Part shown: piece after piece, positions 33,736 through 40,622 of the stretch
Layout: the number at the start of each line of letters is the position of its first letter
Position numbering within the stretch: position 1 is the stretch's first letter
Source: Bacillota bacterium
GTDB lineage: Bacteria; Bacillota; Clostridia; Christensenellales; Aristaeellaceae
Assembly (NCBI GenBank): GCA_023411375.1
Contig: JAEYOW010000027.1
Span: forward strand, 1 to 64,000
Direction: 5' to 3'
Length of the DNA: 64,000 bases
Position numbers and translations under genes: made by a program
The notes under the pieces: model-generated
Told to the model about the DNA's origin: nothing
The model's database searches: none
Seen by the model: only the letters and a program-made list of their open reading frames with translations

Positions 33736-34310
33736 TTATGGTTTCAGATTCGCCCATACTTCGTCGATGTACGTTTGCTTGGGCTCTTTCTTTGTTTTCT
33801 CCCGGCGAGCGTTCCAAGCGCGGAGCTTGAGAAAGCCCAGCATATCCATTTGGTCTATTTCCGTCATGCGCCAGCCGCCCTCGAGCAGCGAATTGTAGGT
33901 TTCATAGATAAATTCGGGCAGCGTCAGGCCGGAGTGGTCGCCGTCTCCGTGTTCTCCGTCGCCTGCGCCGCCTTCGTAGGGAACTCGGAAAGAATCTCCG
34001 TCGTTTGCGTCTGTACCGCCATGAGCGCCAATGCAATATCGTGCATGAGGCGATCCACGGGATAGCCGTCCAGCACGTCGTCAGAAGTGAACTGGTTCCC
34101 GAACAGCAGACAGAACCAATGGATCATCACGTCCATGGCTTCGGGGATGGTGAACTTTTCATCCTCCGTCACTGTTTCGCCCTTCACTGCGGCGTTGGAT
34201 AACGCGACGATTTTTGCGTACATTTTGGCGGCAGGCTCCATTTCGCGCAGCGCGCGACCGGAGACGAAGTCCACGGTGTATTTTTTATCGCCGAGTTTAC
34301 AGGTGATCAT
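33736..34310 (-). CDS. Frameshifted tail assembly chaperone (gpGT-type)
   Basis: Downstream of the gpG-like stop (33924), an open -1 frame continues to TAA 33736 and reads LTLPEFIYETYNSLLEGGWR, then MTEIDQMDMLGFLKLRAWN, the pattern of phage gpT-type extensions. That frame is also open upstream across the last ~25 codons of gpG, so a -1 ribosomal slip anywhere in the overlap would give a fused product of about 190 residues. No perfect X XXY YYZ heptamer is seen; GTTCCCT (in GAG TTC CCT) near 33980 is the closest candidate. The interval listed is the full fused product. Confidence 0.65.
33924..34310 (-). CDS. Tail assembly chaperone (gpG-type)
   Basis: This 128-residue protein starts MITCKLGDKKYTVDFVSGRA and is helical after a short beta start, as in gpG-like chaperones that coat the tape measure during tail assembly. 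It lies directly before the tape measure gene, and a -1 frame extension follows it. GGGAGGAAG precedes the ATG. It would normally follow the major tail protein, but here a 2.7-kb cassette separates the two. Confidence 0.85.
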   Translation of the reverse strand: MITCKLGDKKYTVDFVSGRALREMEPAAKMYAKIVALSNAAVKGETVTEDEKFTIPEAMDVMIHWFCLLFGNQFTSDDVLDGYPVDRLMHDIALALMAVQTQTTEILSEFPTKAAQATENTETATTPA

Positions 34311-34332
34311 GATGCTTCCTCCCAGACAAAAA

Positions 34333-34354
34333 CCTCGCGGCGATGACCGCGAGG
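34333..34354 (-). terminator. Terminator ending the ADP-ribosylation cassette
   Basis: CCTCGCGG and CCGCGAGG form a perfect 8-bp stem with a 6-base loop, followed on the minus strand by TTTTTG. It lies between the glycohydrolase stop (34373) and the chaperone start (34310). Confidence 0.8.
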
Positions 34355-34372
34355 CTAAGTTTCGATATTTTC

Positions 34373-35677
34373 TTACTTGTGACTGTTACAAAAAACAGCG
34401 AGACTGTCGCAGCAATCGTTCAGTTGCTTTTTGCCTTTTAATCCATCCAGCCAATCCGATGGAATACCGGACAGTCCGTAGTGGATACCGGCCAGTCCGC
34501 CGACTACCGCCGCCACTGTATCCGTATCACTGCCCAGATTAACAGCTTTCAGCACGCAGTCGCGGTAGTTTTTGGAGTTTAAGAGGCACCAGAGAGCTGC
34601 TTCCAGTGTATCGACTACATATCCGCCGCTTCGGATTTCATCCTCCGGGAGCGGCTTGAACGCGGTCACATCGCGGATGCGCGCCCAGCAATCCAAACCA
34701 TCCTCATACTCATCATACGAGGTGTACCAGCCAAGCGCCGTATCGACGCCGCGCTGTAGCGCGCCAGGTATGGCATCGCCCAGCAGCAGACGCGCGGCAA
34801 TGTTCAGGTAGATACCGCAAGCGACCCGCGATATAGGATGGCGGTGCGTCAACGATGAAACCAGATCGATACACCGCATCGCTTCATCCTGTTCGCCAAA
34901 GCGACTGCCGTACCGCGCCAAGAGGTAGTAGATCAGCGGCAGGACACGCATGAGGGAGCCATTGCCGTTGTCCTGTACGCCCGCGCCGCCGCATTCCTGT
35001 GCCGGTATGCCTTGGGTATAGCGGCTGAGCGCTTTTGTCACCGTCATGCCGATGTCAAAGCACATGCCGTGCGGGGAATATGCGCCATTTTTGTACCAGT
35101 CGCAAAAGCGCTTCATGATATCGTCCGCGTCGATGCCTTTCTGCTGGGCGATGCTGAACGCCAAACATAATGCCATACTCGTATCGTCCGACCATGTTCC
35201 GGCAACCTGCTGATGCGCGCCGCCGCCGACCATATCGGTAATGGGTTTACGGCAAAGCTCCTCGCGGCTCATAAACTCGGCGGGAACGCCCACCGCGTCG
35301 GCGACCGCCGTGCCGAAGATGCCGGATGCGATGGCTTCGCGCTCCGTGCTGGTCAGTTCGAGGTAACGCTCCAGAAGCGCGAGAAGAGAGCCATCCCGAA
35401 TAGGTTCATCCAGAAACGTATAGCTTCCGCGCGCGGTTCTCAGGATGAAGGTGATTCTACTGCGGGTCTCGTCGAGCGAGAGCGTTTGAACGGGCTTCTC
35501 CCGGCAAGCGTCGGCGTGCGCGAAATAATTGTCATAATCGAGAAACCCCGCATCCTCATATGCCGACTTGTGCCATGCGTCGAAACGTTCGTCCAGATAA
35601 AGCCTTTCCTTATGTTCGCAAGCGTCAGCGCCGACCACGCGTAGATACTCTATGCATTTTATCGTTGTGTCACGCAT
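34373..35677 (-). CDS. ADP-ribosylglycohydrolase (DraG/ARH family)
   Basis: The 434-residue enzyme should remove ADP-ribose from modified proteins or other targets. The first ~110 residues are an extra domain of unknown type. The ADP-ribosylglycohydrolase fold follows, with SGIFGTAVADAVGVPAEF (~118-135), the metal-binding GTWSDDTSMAL (~160-170), HRHPISRVACGIYL, and the second metal site NLGSDTDTVAAVVGGLAG near the C-terminus. All expected acidic metal ligands are present. TAGGAGGG precedes the ATG. It lies 13 bases downstream of an ADP-ribosyltransferase gene, so it is a natural candidate for reversal or immunity. Confidence 0.92.
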   Translation of the reverse strand: MRDTTIKCIEYLRVVGADACEHKERLYLDERFDAWHKSAYEDAGFLDYDNYFAHADACREKPVQTLSLDETRSRITFILRTARGSYTFLDEPIRDGSLLALLERYLELTSTEREAIASGIFGTAVADAVGVPAEFMSREELCRKPITDMVGGGAHQQVAGTWSDDTSMALCLAFSIAQQKGIDADDIMKRFCDWYKNGAYSPHGMCFDIGMTVTKALSRYTQGIPAQECGGAGVQDNGNGSLMRVLPLIYYLLARYGSRFGEQDEAMRCIDLVSSLTHRHPISRVACGIYLNIAARLLLGDAIPGALQRGVDTALGWYTSYDEYEDGLDCWARIRDVTAFKPLPEDEIRSGGYVVDTLEAALWCLLNSKNYRDCVLKAVNLGSDTDTVAAVVGGLAGIHYGLSGIPSDWLDGLKGKKQLNDCCDSLAVFCNSHK

Positions 35678-35689
35678 TTCAACGCCCTC

Positions 35690-36358
35690 CTACCTTTTCT
35701 TTTTCCTGCCCGCGTCCTCGACGTAAAACGTGAGTTGCCGTCCGCCCCAGCGCGACGTTGACTCCGCGACGCGGAGGATTTTGAACTCCTGACCGGCCGG
35801 CGAAAGTACCTCGGATTCACGCGTGCCAAAGTGCGAAATATGCTGTACTCCGGCAGCCGTCTTATTCCCGCTTACCACGAACTTGATAGTCGTAACTCCC
35901 GGATTGTTATAGCCCCAGCCTGCGAAGTTTTCCGCTACGCTTTCCTGATTGGAGAAGGATTGGACAATTGGTTTCAGCGTACCAAGCGTGTCTGTAAAGT
36001 GCTGCACCGTTCCCGGTTTCCATGTATCATAAAACAACCGGTTGGCCGTGTCGTCCTCCAGATGGATGCCGCGATAGATGGTTCCGCCGTTATAGTACGG
36101 CATATTCATAATAGCGTCTGATATCCGTTCTGTTTCTATCGGCAAGTTACCGGCCGTGAAGGTATTGTAGTCGTTGCCGAAAAATCGTATCAGGTTTGCT
36201 TGCACGAGCCGAGCCATCGCCTCGGTTAAGCCCGTATCTCGCATGATCTGGCGAAGCGCGGAATCATTATCTCGCCAAGGCGCGAGCTGACCGCGACCGA
36301 CTCGCGCACCTCCGACTCCGCCGCCTCCGCGATGGCTCGATCCTCCTCTTCCACCCAT
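35690..36358 (-). CDS. ADP-ribosyltransferase of the R-S-E (arginine-specific) class
   Basis: The 222-residue protein has a glycine-rich start (MGGRGGSSHRGGGGVGG), a helical lead, and the three R-S-E transferase motifs: TIYRG (Arg96), SFSNQ (Ser134-x-Ser136), and the catalytic ExE in RESEVLSP (Glu181, Glu183). It should move ADP-ribose from NAD to an arginine on an unknown target. The ATG at 36358 with GAGG upstream is preferred over a TTG at 36379. It lies between a DUF4417 gene and the glycohydrolase, all one strand. It could modify host RNA polymerase, translation or a competing phage; the target cannot be read from sequence. Confidence 0.88.
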   Translation of the reverse strand: MGGRGGSSHRGGGGVGGARVGRGQLAPWRDNDSALRQIMRDTGLTEAMARLVQANLIRFFGNDYNTFTAGNLPIETERISDAIMNMPYYNGGTIYRGIHLEDDTANRLFYDTWKPGTVQHFTDTLGTLKPIVQSFSNQESVAENFAGWGYNNPGVTTIKFVVSGNKTAAGVQHISHFGTRESEVLSPAGQEFKILRVAESTSRWGGRQLTFYVEDAGRKKKR

Positions 36359-36382
36359 ATATGCCTCGTTTCCCGACAAAAG

Positions 36383-37018
36383 TCAAGTCTTACGCCGTGA
36401 ATTTACGGATTGATAAAAAGCCTCGTGGCGTTCGATATTTCCTTCGCAGCCCGCAGGCACATCGCCGAAGAAAACCACCTTTGAAGGCCGCAAACGCGCG
36501 AGCATCTCTCGATAGCCATCCAGAAAGAAAGCCCGCGCCTGCTGGTTCTTCTGCGTGCCAACGGAACTAACTGCGACCGTGCCGCCCTGCGGCTCGCCGT
36601 CGAAGCACCAGTCATAGCTTGAATGGTCGCTCCAGCAGATAGAGGGAACGACTGTCATGCCCATGCGCTGCCAATACGCGCCGAGAAGATGCTTACGATA
36701 GTGGTTGTATATCTGCACCGACTTCGGATAATCGGTGAACAGGCTGAAATCAGGCGTCATGACCGCCTTGAAGTCCTTCAGCAGTATTGCGTAGCGCGCC
36801 GGGTCATTCCACGTGCGCTCAAACAGGTAATCGTCTACAAAGAAGTGGACGCCAAACATCGCTCGATTCCGCGTCGTCTTGGCGCAGTTAAAGCTCGTCC
36901 ACAGGATTCGCTTCTCTATCTGAACAGGTTGGAGCACGGGCATGTCGAACGCGCCTTCCGTATCGCACTCCACGAGTCCCAGATTGTGGCCGTTGCGCTG
37001 CAAAGCCTCGAGCGCCAT
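36383..37018 (-). CDS. DUF4417-type protein
   Basis: The 211-residue protein has the DUF4417 pattern: ILWTSFNCAKT, GVHFFVDDYLFERTWNDPAR, AVMTPDFSLFTDYP, GAYWQRMGMTVVPSICWSD and FDGEPQGGTVAVSSVG. The biochemical role of the family is not established as far as I know. It is the first gene of the cassette with the ADP-ribosyltransferase and glycohydrolase, just after a strong terminator. The ribosome site is AAGGCGG-like. Confidence 0.85.
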   Translation of the reverse strand: MALEALQRNGHNLGLVECDTEGAFDMPVLQPVQIEKRILWTSFNCAKTTRNRAMFGVHFFVDDYLFERTWNDPARYAILLKDFKAVMTPDFSLFTDYPKSVQIYNHYRKHLLGAYWQRMGMTVVPSICWSDHSSYDWCFDGEPQGGTVAVSSVGTQKNQQARAFFLDGYREMLARLRPSKVVFFGDVPAGCEGNIERHEAFYQSVNSRRKT

Positions 37019-37048
37019 GTCCGTTCACCGCCTTTCACGGTTCAGAAA

Positions 37049-37087
37049 AGCACATGCCGGGCGCTCGATTGCAGCCCGGCATGTGCT
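37049..37087 (-). terminator. Strong terminator after the major tail protein
   Basis: A perfect 14-bp stem has arms AGCACATGCCGGGC and GCCCGGCATGTGCT, followed on the minus strand by TTTT. It separates the major tail protein from the cassette genes; only about 30 bases remain between it and the DUF4417 start. Confidence 0.88.
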
Positions 37088-37103
37088 ATTGGTAGATGCT
37101 CGA

Positions 37104-37715
37104 TTACGGCGCGGGAGTGAAAGTCGGCGTGTAGACCGACTGCAGAAAGGTCGCGCCCTTTTCGGCCGTGAACCCATTCTCGCCTTCATCCGCTACCGCC
37201 TGATACTGATTGTCGTGGGTGCGCTTGATCGCCGTCCACTCAACCTCGCCGGTCTGACGGGTGACGGTCGTACCTTCCTTCGTGGCGTAGCTCTCCGTCA
37301 CGGGCTTCGCGCGTACCTTGAACAGCCATACGTAACGGAAGGCGTGATTCGATTTCTCGGACTTGAAGCCGACCGCGAAGTACGGAGGCTTGTCCGTGGA
37401 CGTGCGGATCAGCACGCCGTTGTCGTCGATTTTGTTGTTGAAAATCAACTCCTGTATGGAGAGCGGCAGATCGGCCATCTTGGTCTTGAATGAGAGTTCG
37501 GGGTCCAAGTACAGCACGTCGAACTCCGAATCATCCGCGTATTGGATATCCGGGTCGGCGTTCTCCGGGGTGATAGACGCCTCGATCGCGCCCGCGACCA
37601 GTTGCAGAGCGCCGTAGGTCAACGTCGCTTCGGTGTCCTCGGTCAGCGGCGCGAGCACCATGTTTTTAAGACCAACGGTAGAAGATACCGCAGGAGAAGC
37701 CGTGGGAGTAGGCAT
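37104..37715 (-). CDS. Major tail protein
   Basis: This 203-residue protein builds the tail tube. It has the phi13-type pattern: SSTVGLKNMVLAPLTED, AIEASITPENADPDIQYAD, YAVGFKSEKSNHAFRYVWLF-like core strands, and an EVEWTAI end. It follows the gp10-like gene in the standard order and is followed by a strong terminator, consistent with high expression. Confidence 0.88.
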   Translation of the reverse strand: MPTPTASPAVSSTVGLKNMVLAPLTEDTEATLTYGALQLVAGAIEASITPENADPDIQYADDSEFDVLYLDPELSFKTKMADLPLSIQELIFNNKIDDNGVLIRTSTDKPPYFAVGFKSEKSNHAFRYVWLFKVRAKPVTESYATKEGTTVTRQTGEVEWTAIKRTHDNQYQAVADEGENGFTAEKGATFLQSVYTPTFTPAP

Positions 37716-37737
37716 ATCGTTTATCCTCCTATTGTCG

Positions 37738-38145
37738 TTACTTGGTCAATTCATCCCTTAAAATGTCCTTCATGATGCCGTAGGCTTCTTCGACTTTCGT
37801 ATCAAAAGCCGGACGCACGAAGGGATGCGCGGGAGCGGGCGCGGGACCGCCGTGCCCGAATTCGACCGGCACGGCGTAGTACGCGCCGCGCTCTTTGTGA
37901 TGAACACCAACAGTGATATGTTTGCCTCCGGCGGAACGCTTCTTCACTTTACCGGTGTGAATGGAATCGTGAAGATCGCCGGTGATGATCTGGGGATCTG
38001 TGGAGGCGTTGTGCTTCATTTGTTCTTCTATAGGCACAGCGCCCGCCTCCAACGCGCGATTGACACCCGTCCCGAATTCCATGGCGGCAGCCATGTTTGT
38101 CATGTCGTCACGGAGATCGTCGAAGCCCTGTAGCTCCATCGGCAT
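37738..38145 (-). CDS. HK97 gp10-like tail completion protein
   Basis: The 135-residue protein carries the gp10 pattern: GFDDLRDDMTNMAAAMEFGT, ITGDLHDSIHTGKVK and FGHGGPAPAPAHPFVRPAFD. It works at the head-tail joint during tail completion. TAGGAGG precedes the ATG at 38145. Confidence 0.88.
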   Translation of the reverse strand: MPMELQGFDDLRDDMTNMAAAMEFGTGVNRALEAGAVPIEEQMKHNASTDPQIITGDLHDSIHTGKVKKRSAGGKHITVGVHHKERGAYYAVPVEFGHGGPAPAPAHPFVRPAFDTKVEEAYGIMKDILRDELTK

Positions 38146-38215
38146 GTCAAATCACATCCTCCTATATCGCCCGTCAAAGCGCTTTGCGCTTCGCCGGGTA
38201 CGCGCCTGCGGGAAC

Positions 38216-38596
38216 CTATGGTCTGTCCTCGGCGCTAGTCAGACTTACGTCCTCCCTCAGACACCACGTCCACTGCACGGTGTACTGCTTGGTCGCCGTA
38301 TCATAGGCGGGTTGGTTATAGCCCTTATCCGATTCCTCCACCATGGAGAAACCCGCCGCGTACATAGCCTGCCGGATGCGATCTGCCATCTCTGTTGGAT
38401 CGGTATCGCTCCACAGGTTCAGGTAAACATAGGTACGGTAGGACGTGACCTGATCGTCATGATGTGAGGCTTCCGTTTTCGTGGTGGAGTACACCGCGTA
38501 CTGGACGGGCGGGTTGGGTGAGGACGATGTGGCGCGCCATACGCCCGCGAACACGGGAATGCCGATATTTGCAAGCGCAGACTGTACCTGCTTCAT
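38216..38596 (-). CDS. Tail terminator-like protein
   Basis: The 126-residue protein starts MKQVQSALANIGIPVFAGVW and has the YAVYSTTKTEASHHDD and YRTYVYLNLWSDTD strands seen in small tail-terminator proteins (gpU/gp17 type), which cap the tail before head joining. Its start overlaps the stop of the head-closure gene in ATGA. Confidence 0.75.
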   Translation of the reverse strand: MKQVQSALANIGIPVFAGVWRATSSSPNPPVQYAVYSTTKTEASHHDDQVTSYRTYVYLNLWSDTDPTEMADRIRQAMYAAGFSMVEESDKGYNQPAYDTATKQYTVQWTWCLREDVSLTSAEDRP

Positions 38597-38952
38597 CCAC
38601 TCACCCCCTTAGAAATAGAAGCCTTGAGGCCGAGGTAATTGCGCCGGAAGGCGTATTCGCCCAAGGTGGAGATCATCCACTTCTCATCGCGAAAGCGCAC
38701 CCACATGCCGGGCTTGATGTCCCCGCGATAACGAATGGTGAAGTTGATGACTGCTTCCGTGTTCATCACATCGGCGGAGCGGTAGTGCTGGTTGCCGGCA
38801 TCGGTGGTGGCTGCCCAAACCTTGCACATCACGACATCTGTAGGTTCGGGATACCCGTTTTCGTTGACGGTGTTCTCGGTGTATCCGATTTCCACCAGAT
38901 GCCGGAGATCGCCGGGATGTGGGCTGCTTTCAAAGTTTTTATAGCCGCGCAA
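38593..38952 (-). CDS. Head-tail adaptor / head closure protein
   Basis: This 119-residue beta-barrel type protein has the PGDLRHLVEIGYTENTVNEN opening and the GMWVRFRDEKWMISTLGEY end typical of SPP1 gp16-like head-closure proteins. It closes the portal channel after DNA packing. It is coupled by overlap to the tail terminator-like gene. Confidence 0.85.
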   Translation of the reverse strand: MRGYKNFESSPHPGDLRHLVEIGYTENTVNENGYPEPTDVVMCKVWAATTDAGNQHYRSADVMNTEAVINFTIRYRGDIKPGMWVRFRDEKWMISTLGEYAFRRNYLGLKASISKGVSG

Positions 38953-39064
38953 GCGACCTCACCTCCTATAAGCGTCCGCCAAAGGCGGACTGAGGATGAG
39001 CGAATGGAACATTCGCCGCCCGAAACCCGCACGCACGCAAGAATAGCGTAGAGCGCGGGGTGCA

Positions 39065-39349
39065 TCAGAACATCTTGTCAACATCGCGGTATGGGTACAG
39101 CAGGTTTTCAAACGCGATCCGCATGGTAACGTACACCTGCTTGTCGGGGTTGTCTCGGTTCTCGTAGTAGTGGCTGACCATGAGCATGACCGCGAGGCGC
39201 ACCGGTTCGGCGGCTTCATCACCGAAGGAAACGCGGCAGTAATCCTCGGCAACAGCTTGCGCTTGTGCAATCAGTCCTTCGATGAGCGTATCCTCGTCGT
39301 CATGGTCGATACGCAGGTGCTGCTTGACTTCGTCAATGGTGACGACCAT
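39065..39349 (-). CDS. gp6-like head-tail connector
   Basis: The 94-residue helical protein has the connector pattern: MVVTIDEVKQHLRIDHDDED, LIAQAQAVAEDYC and AVMLMVSHYYENRD. It binds below the portal. The 112-base gap after it holds a small GTCCGCC/GGCGGAC hairpin (38974-38990) and no gene. Confidence 0.88.
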   Translation of the reverse strand: MVVTIDEVKQHLRIDHDDEDTLIEGLIAQAQAVAEDYCRVSFGDEAAEPVRLAVMLMVSHYYENRDNPDKQVYVTMRIAFENLLYPYRDVDKMF

Positions 39350-39363
39350 TCGTCATCACCGCC

Positions 39364-39648
39364 TTACGTCGCGCCGCCTTCGTCGGGGGTCTCTTCAGCG
39401 GGCGTGTCCGCAGCCATCAGCCCGGATGTCTTCAGAGCGGCGAGAAGCAAGTTGAGATCGTCTTTCAAAAGCGCAATGGTCGTTGCGGTACTGGCTGCCT
39501 GATTGGGCATCTGCGTAAAACCGGGGTCGTTTTCACCAAATAAACCGTCGCCGCCCTCGACCGTCGCGCCGGGCAGAAAGGTCAGCTTGCCGCCAACGAC
39601 CCACTCATTGCCGCCATGCGCATGATAGTTCCTCGTGGTGTGATCCAC
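39364..39648 (-). CDS. Head fibre-like protein
   Basis: This 94-residue protein starts MDHTTRNYHAHGGNEWVVGG and has a central TFLPGATVEGGDGLF segment plus an acidic proline/threonine tail. The start resembles phage head-fibre or head-decoration proteins found just after the capsid gene. It probably decorates the capsid; this is based on pattern and position. Confidence 0.7.
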   Translation of the reverse strand: MDHTTRNYHAHGGNEWVVGGKLTFLPGATVEGGDGLFGENDPGFTQMPNQAASTATTIALLKDDLNLLLAALKTSGLMAADTPAEETPDEGGAT

Positions 39649-39669
39649 ATGTATCCCTCCTCAAAGAGC

Positions 39670-39694
39670 CGGGAGGGTGAAACACACCCTCCCG
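39670..39694 (-). terminator. Terminator after the capsid gene
   Basis: CGGGAGGGTG and CACCCTCCCG form a perfect 10-bp stem with a 5-base loop directly after the capsid stop (39702). The trailing minus-strand sequence is GCTCTTTG, so termination may be partial. Confidence 0.75.
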
Positions 39695-39701
39695 ACAAAG
39701 A

Positions 39702-40508
39702 TTAAGCCGCCTTCATAGCGAGACACTTCACAGCCTCGCGCAGAATTAGACGGCCATCCACGCGCTGTGTGATTTTGAAACCGATCTGGTCGTTGGCAGC
39801 GTACAGTTCGTTCAGGCGCTGCAAGGAGCGGCCTTCCCGGTCGGCCAGCCAATAGTAGTTATAATCGCCGTACAGAATGGCCTTGTTGCCAGCGGCGGGC
39901 AGGGGCATGTAGTTGCTGGTCAGCACCTTCTGGTTGAGCAGGGTGTCGGGCTGACCCAGCAGCAAACCGGGCTGCCAGAGGAATTGACCGTTGCCGTCCT
40001 TGAGCTTGCGCAGCAGCTTGATGGTCGCATCGTTCATGATGTACGCGGCCTTGCGGCGATAGCCAGACTTCAAGCTGTGCTGCAGGTCGATCAGTTCGTC
40101 GGCGGTGATCGCGGCGACAGCGGCAGCGGTCACGCCCGTTTCTGCGCCCAAAGTGGCGTGCAGAAGGCCGGTGGGCTTGTGGGTGCCGTTGCCGGTGATG
40201 ATCGCTTCCTCCTCCGCAGCGCCCACACGCCGGGCGAACTCGTCGGTGATGTATGCGGCGAGGTCGAACGCGGAGTCGTGCAGCAGTTCTTCGCTGATGC
40301 GGATCATGCTGCCCACCTTGTGCGCGGAAAGCGTGATCTGACCAAAGGCGTCGTCGGATTCGGGAATAGCGGCTTCTTCCTCCACCCACGAGGCCGCGCC
40401 CTTGCTGGTGACCAGCGGAATCTTGCGGTCACCGGAGGAGGTCGTGATCACATGCACGAGACCGCGCATAATGTTCTCTTCCTCGAGTGCCTGTACCAGC
40501 GTATGCTC
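39702..40508 (-). CDS. Major capsid protein (HK97 fold), exon 2
   Basis: This is the 3' exon, encoding 268 residues from EHTLVQALEEENIMRGLVHV to the stop. It has the HK97 core: TTSSGDRKIPLV, WVEEEAAIPESD, the helical spine (SEELLHDSAFDLAAYITDEF), NGTHKPTGLL and the C-terminal GFKITQRVDGRLI. It has no start codon of its own: the open frame to 40523 begins inside the intron. Joined to exon 1 (42962-43357) in phase 0 it gives a 400-residue capsid protein of normal length. Confidence 0.93.
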   Translation of the reverse strand, partial: EHTLVQALEEENIMRGLVHVITTSSGDRKIPLVTSKGAASWVEEEAAIPESDDAFGQITLSAHKVGSMIRISEELLHDSAFDLAAYITDEFARRVGAAEEEAIITGNGTHKPTGLLHATLGAETGVTAAAVAAITADELIDLQHSLKSGYRRKAAYIMNDATIKLLRKLKDGNGQFLWQPGLLLGQPDTLLNQKVLTSNYMPLPAAGNKAILYGDYNYYWLADREGRSLQRLNELYAANDQIGFKITQRVDGRLILREAVKCLAMKAA

Positions 40509-40569
40509 GTGAGGTAGATGCAAGCCGCCTTATTGCCTTCCGACAACAGGTCTGTCTGCACCCCCTCCA

Positions 40570-40603
40570 GAACCGGACTTACACCTCTCGATGTATCCGG
40601 CTC
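40570..40603 (-). ncRNA. Group II intron domain V
   Basis: This 34-nt hairpin reads GAGCCGGATACATCGAGAGG and then TGTAAGTCCGGTTC. It has the catalytic AGC triad in the lower stem, a GAGA-type tetraloop and the internal bulge. The size and layout match domain V exactly. Domain VI follows and ends at 40509. Confidence 0.9.
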
Positions 40604-40622
40604 CCCATCTGCTATTAACATA

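Noticed and set aside
40509..40523. ATG-like start at 40523 for a separate 273-residue capsid protein
   Set aside because: Those first codons are inside intron domain VI; the true protein is the spliced product.
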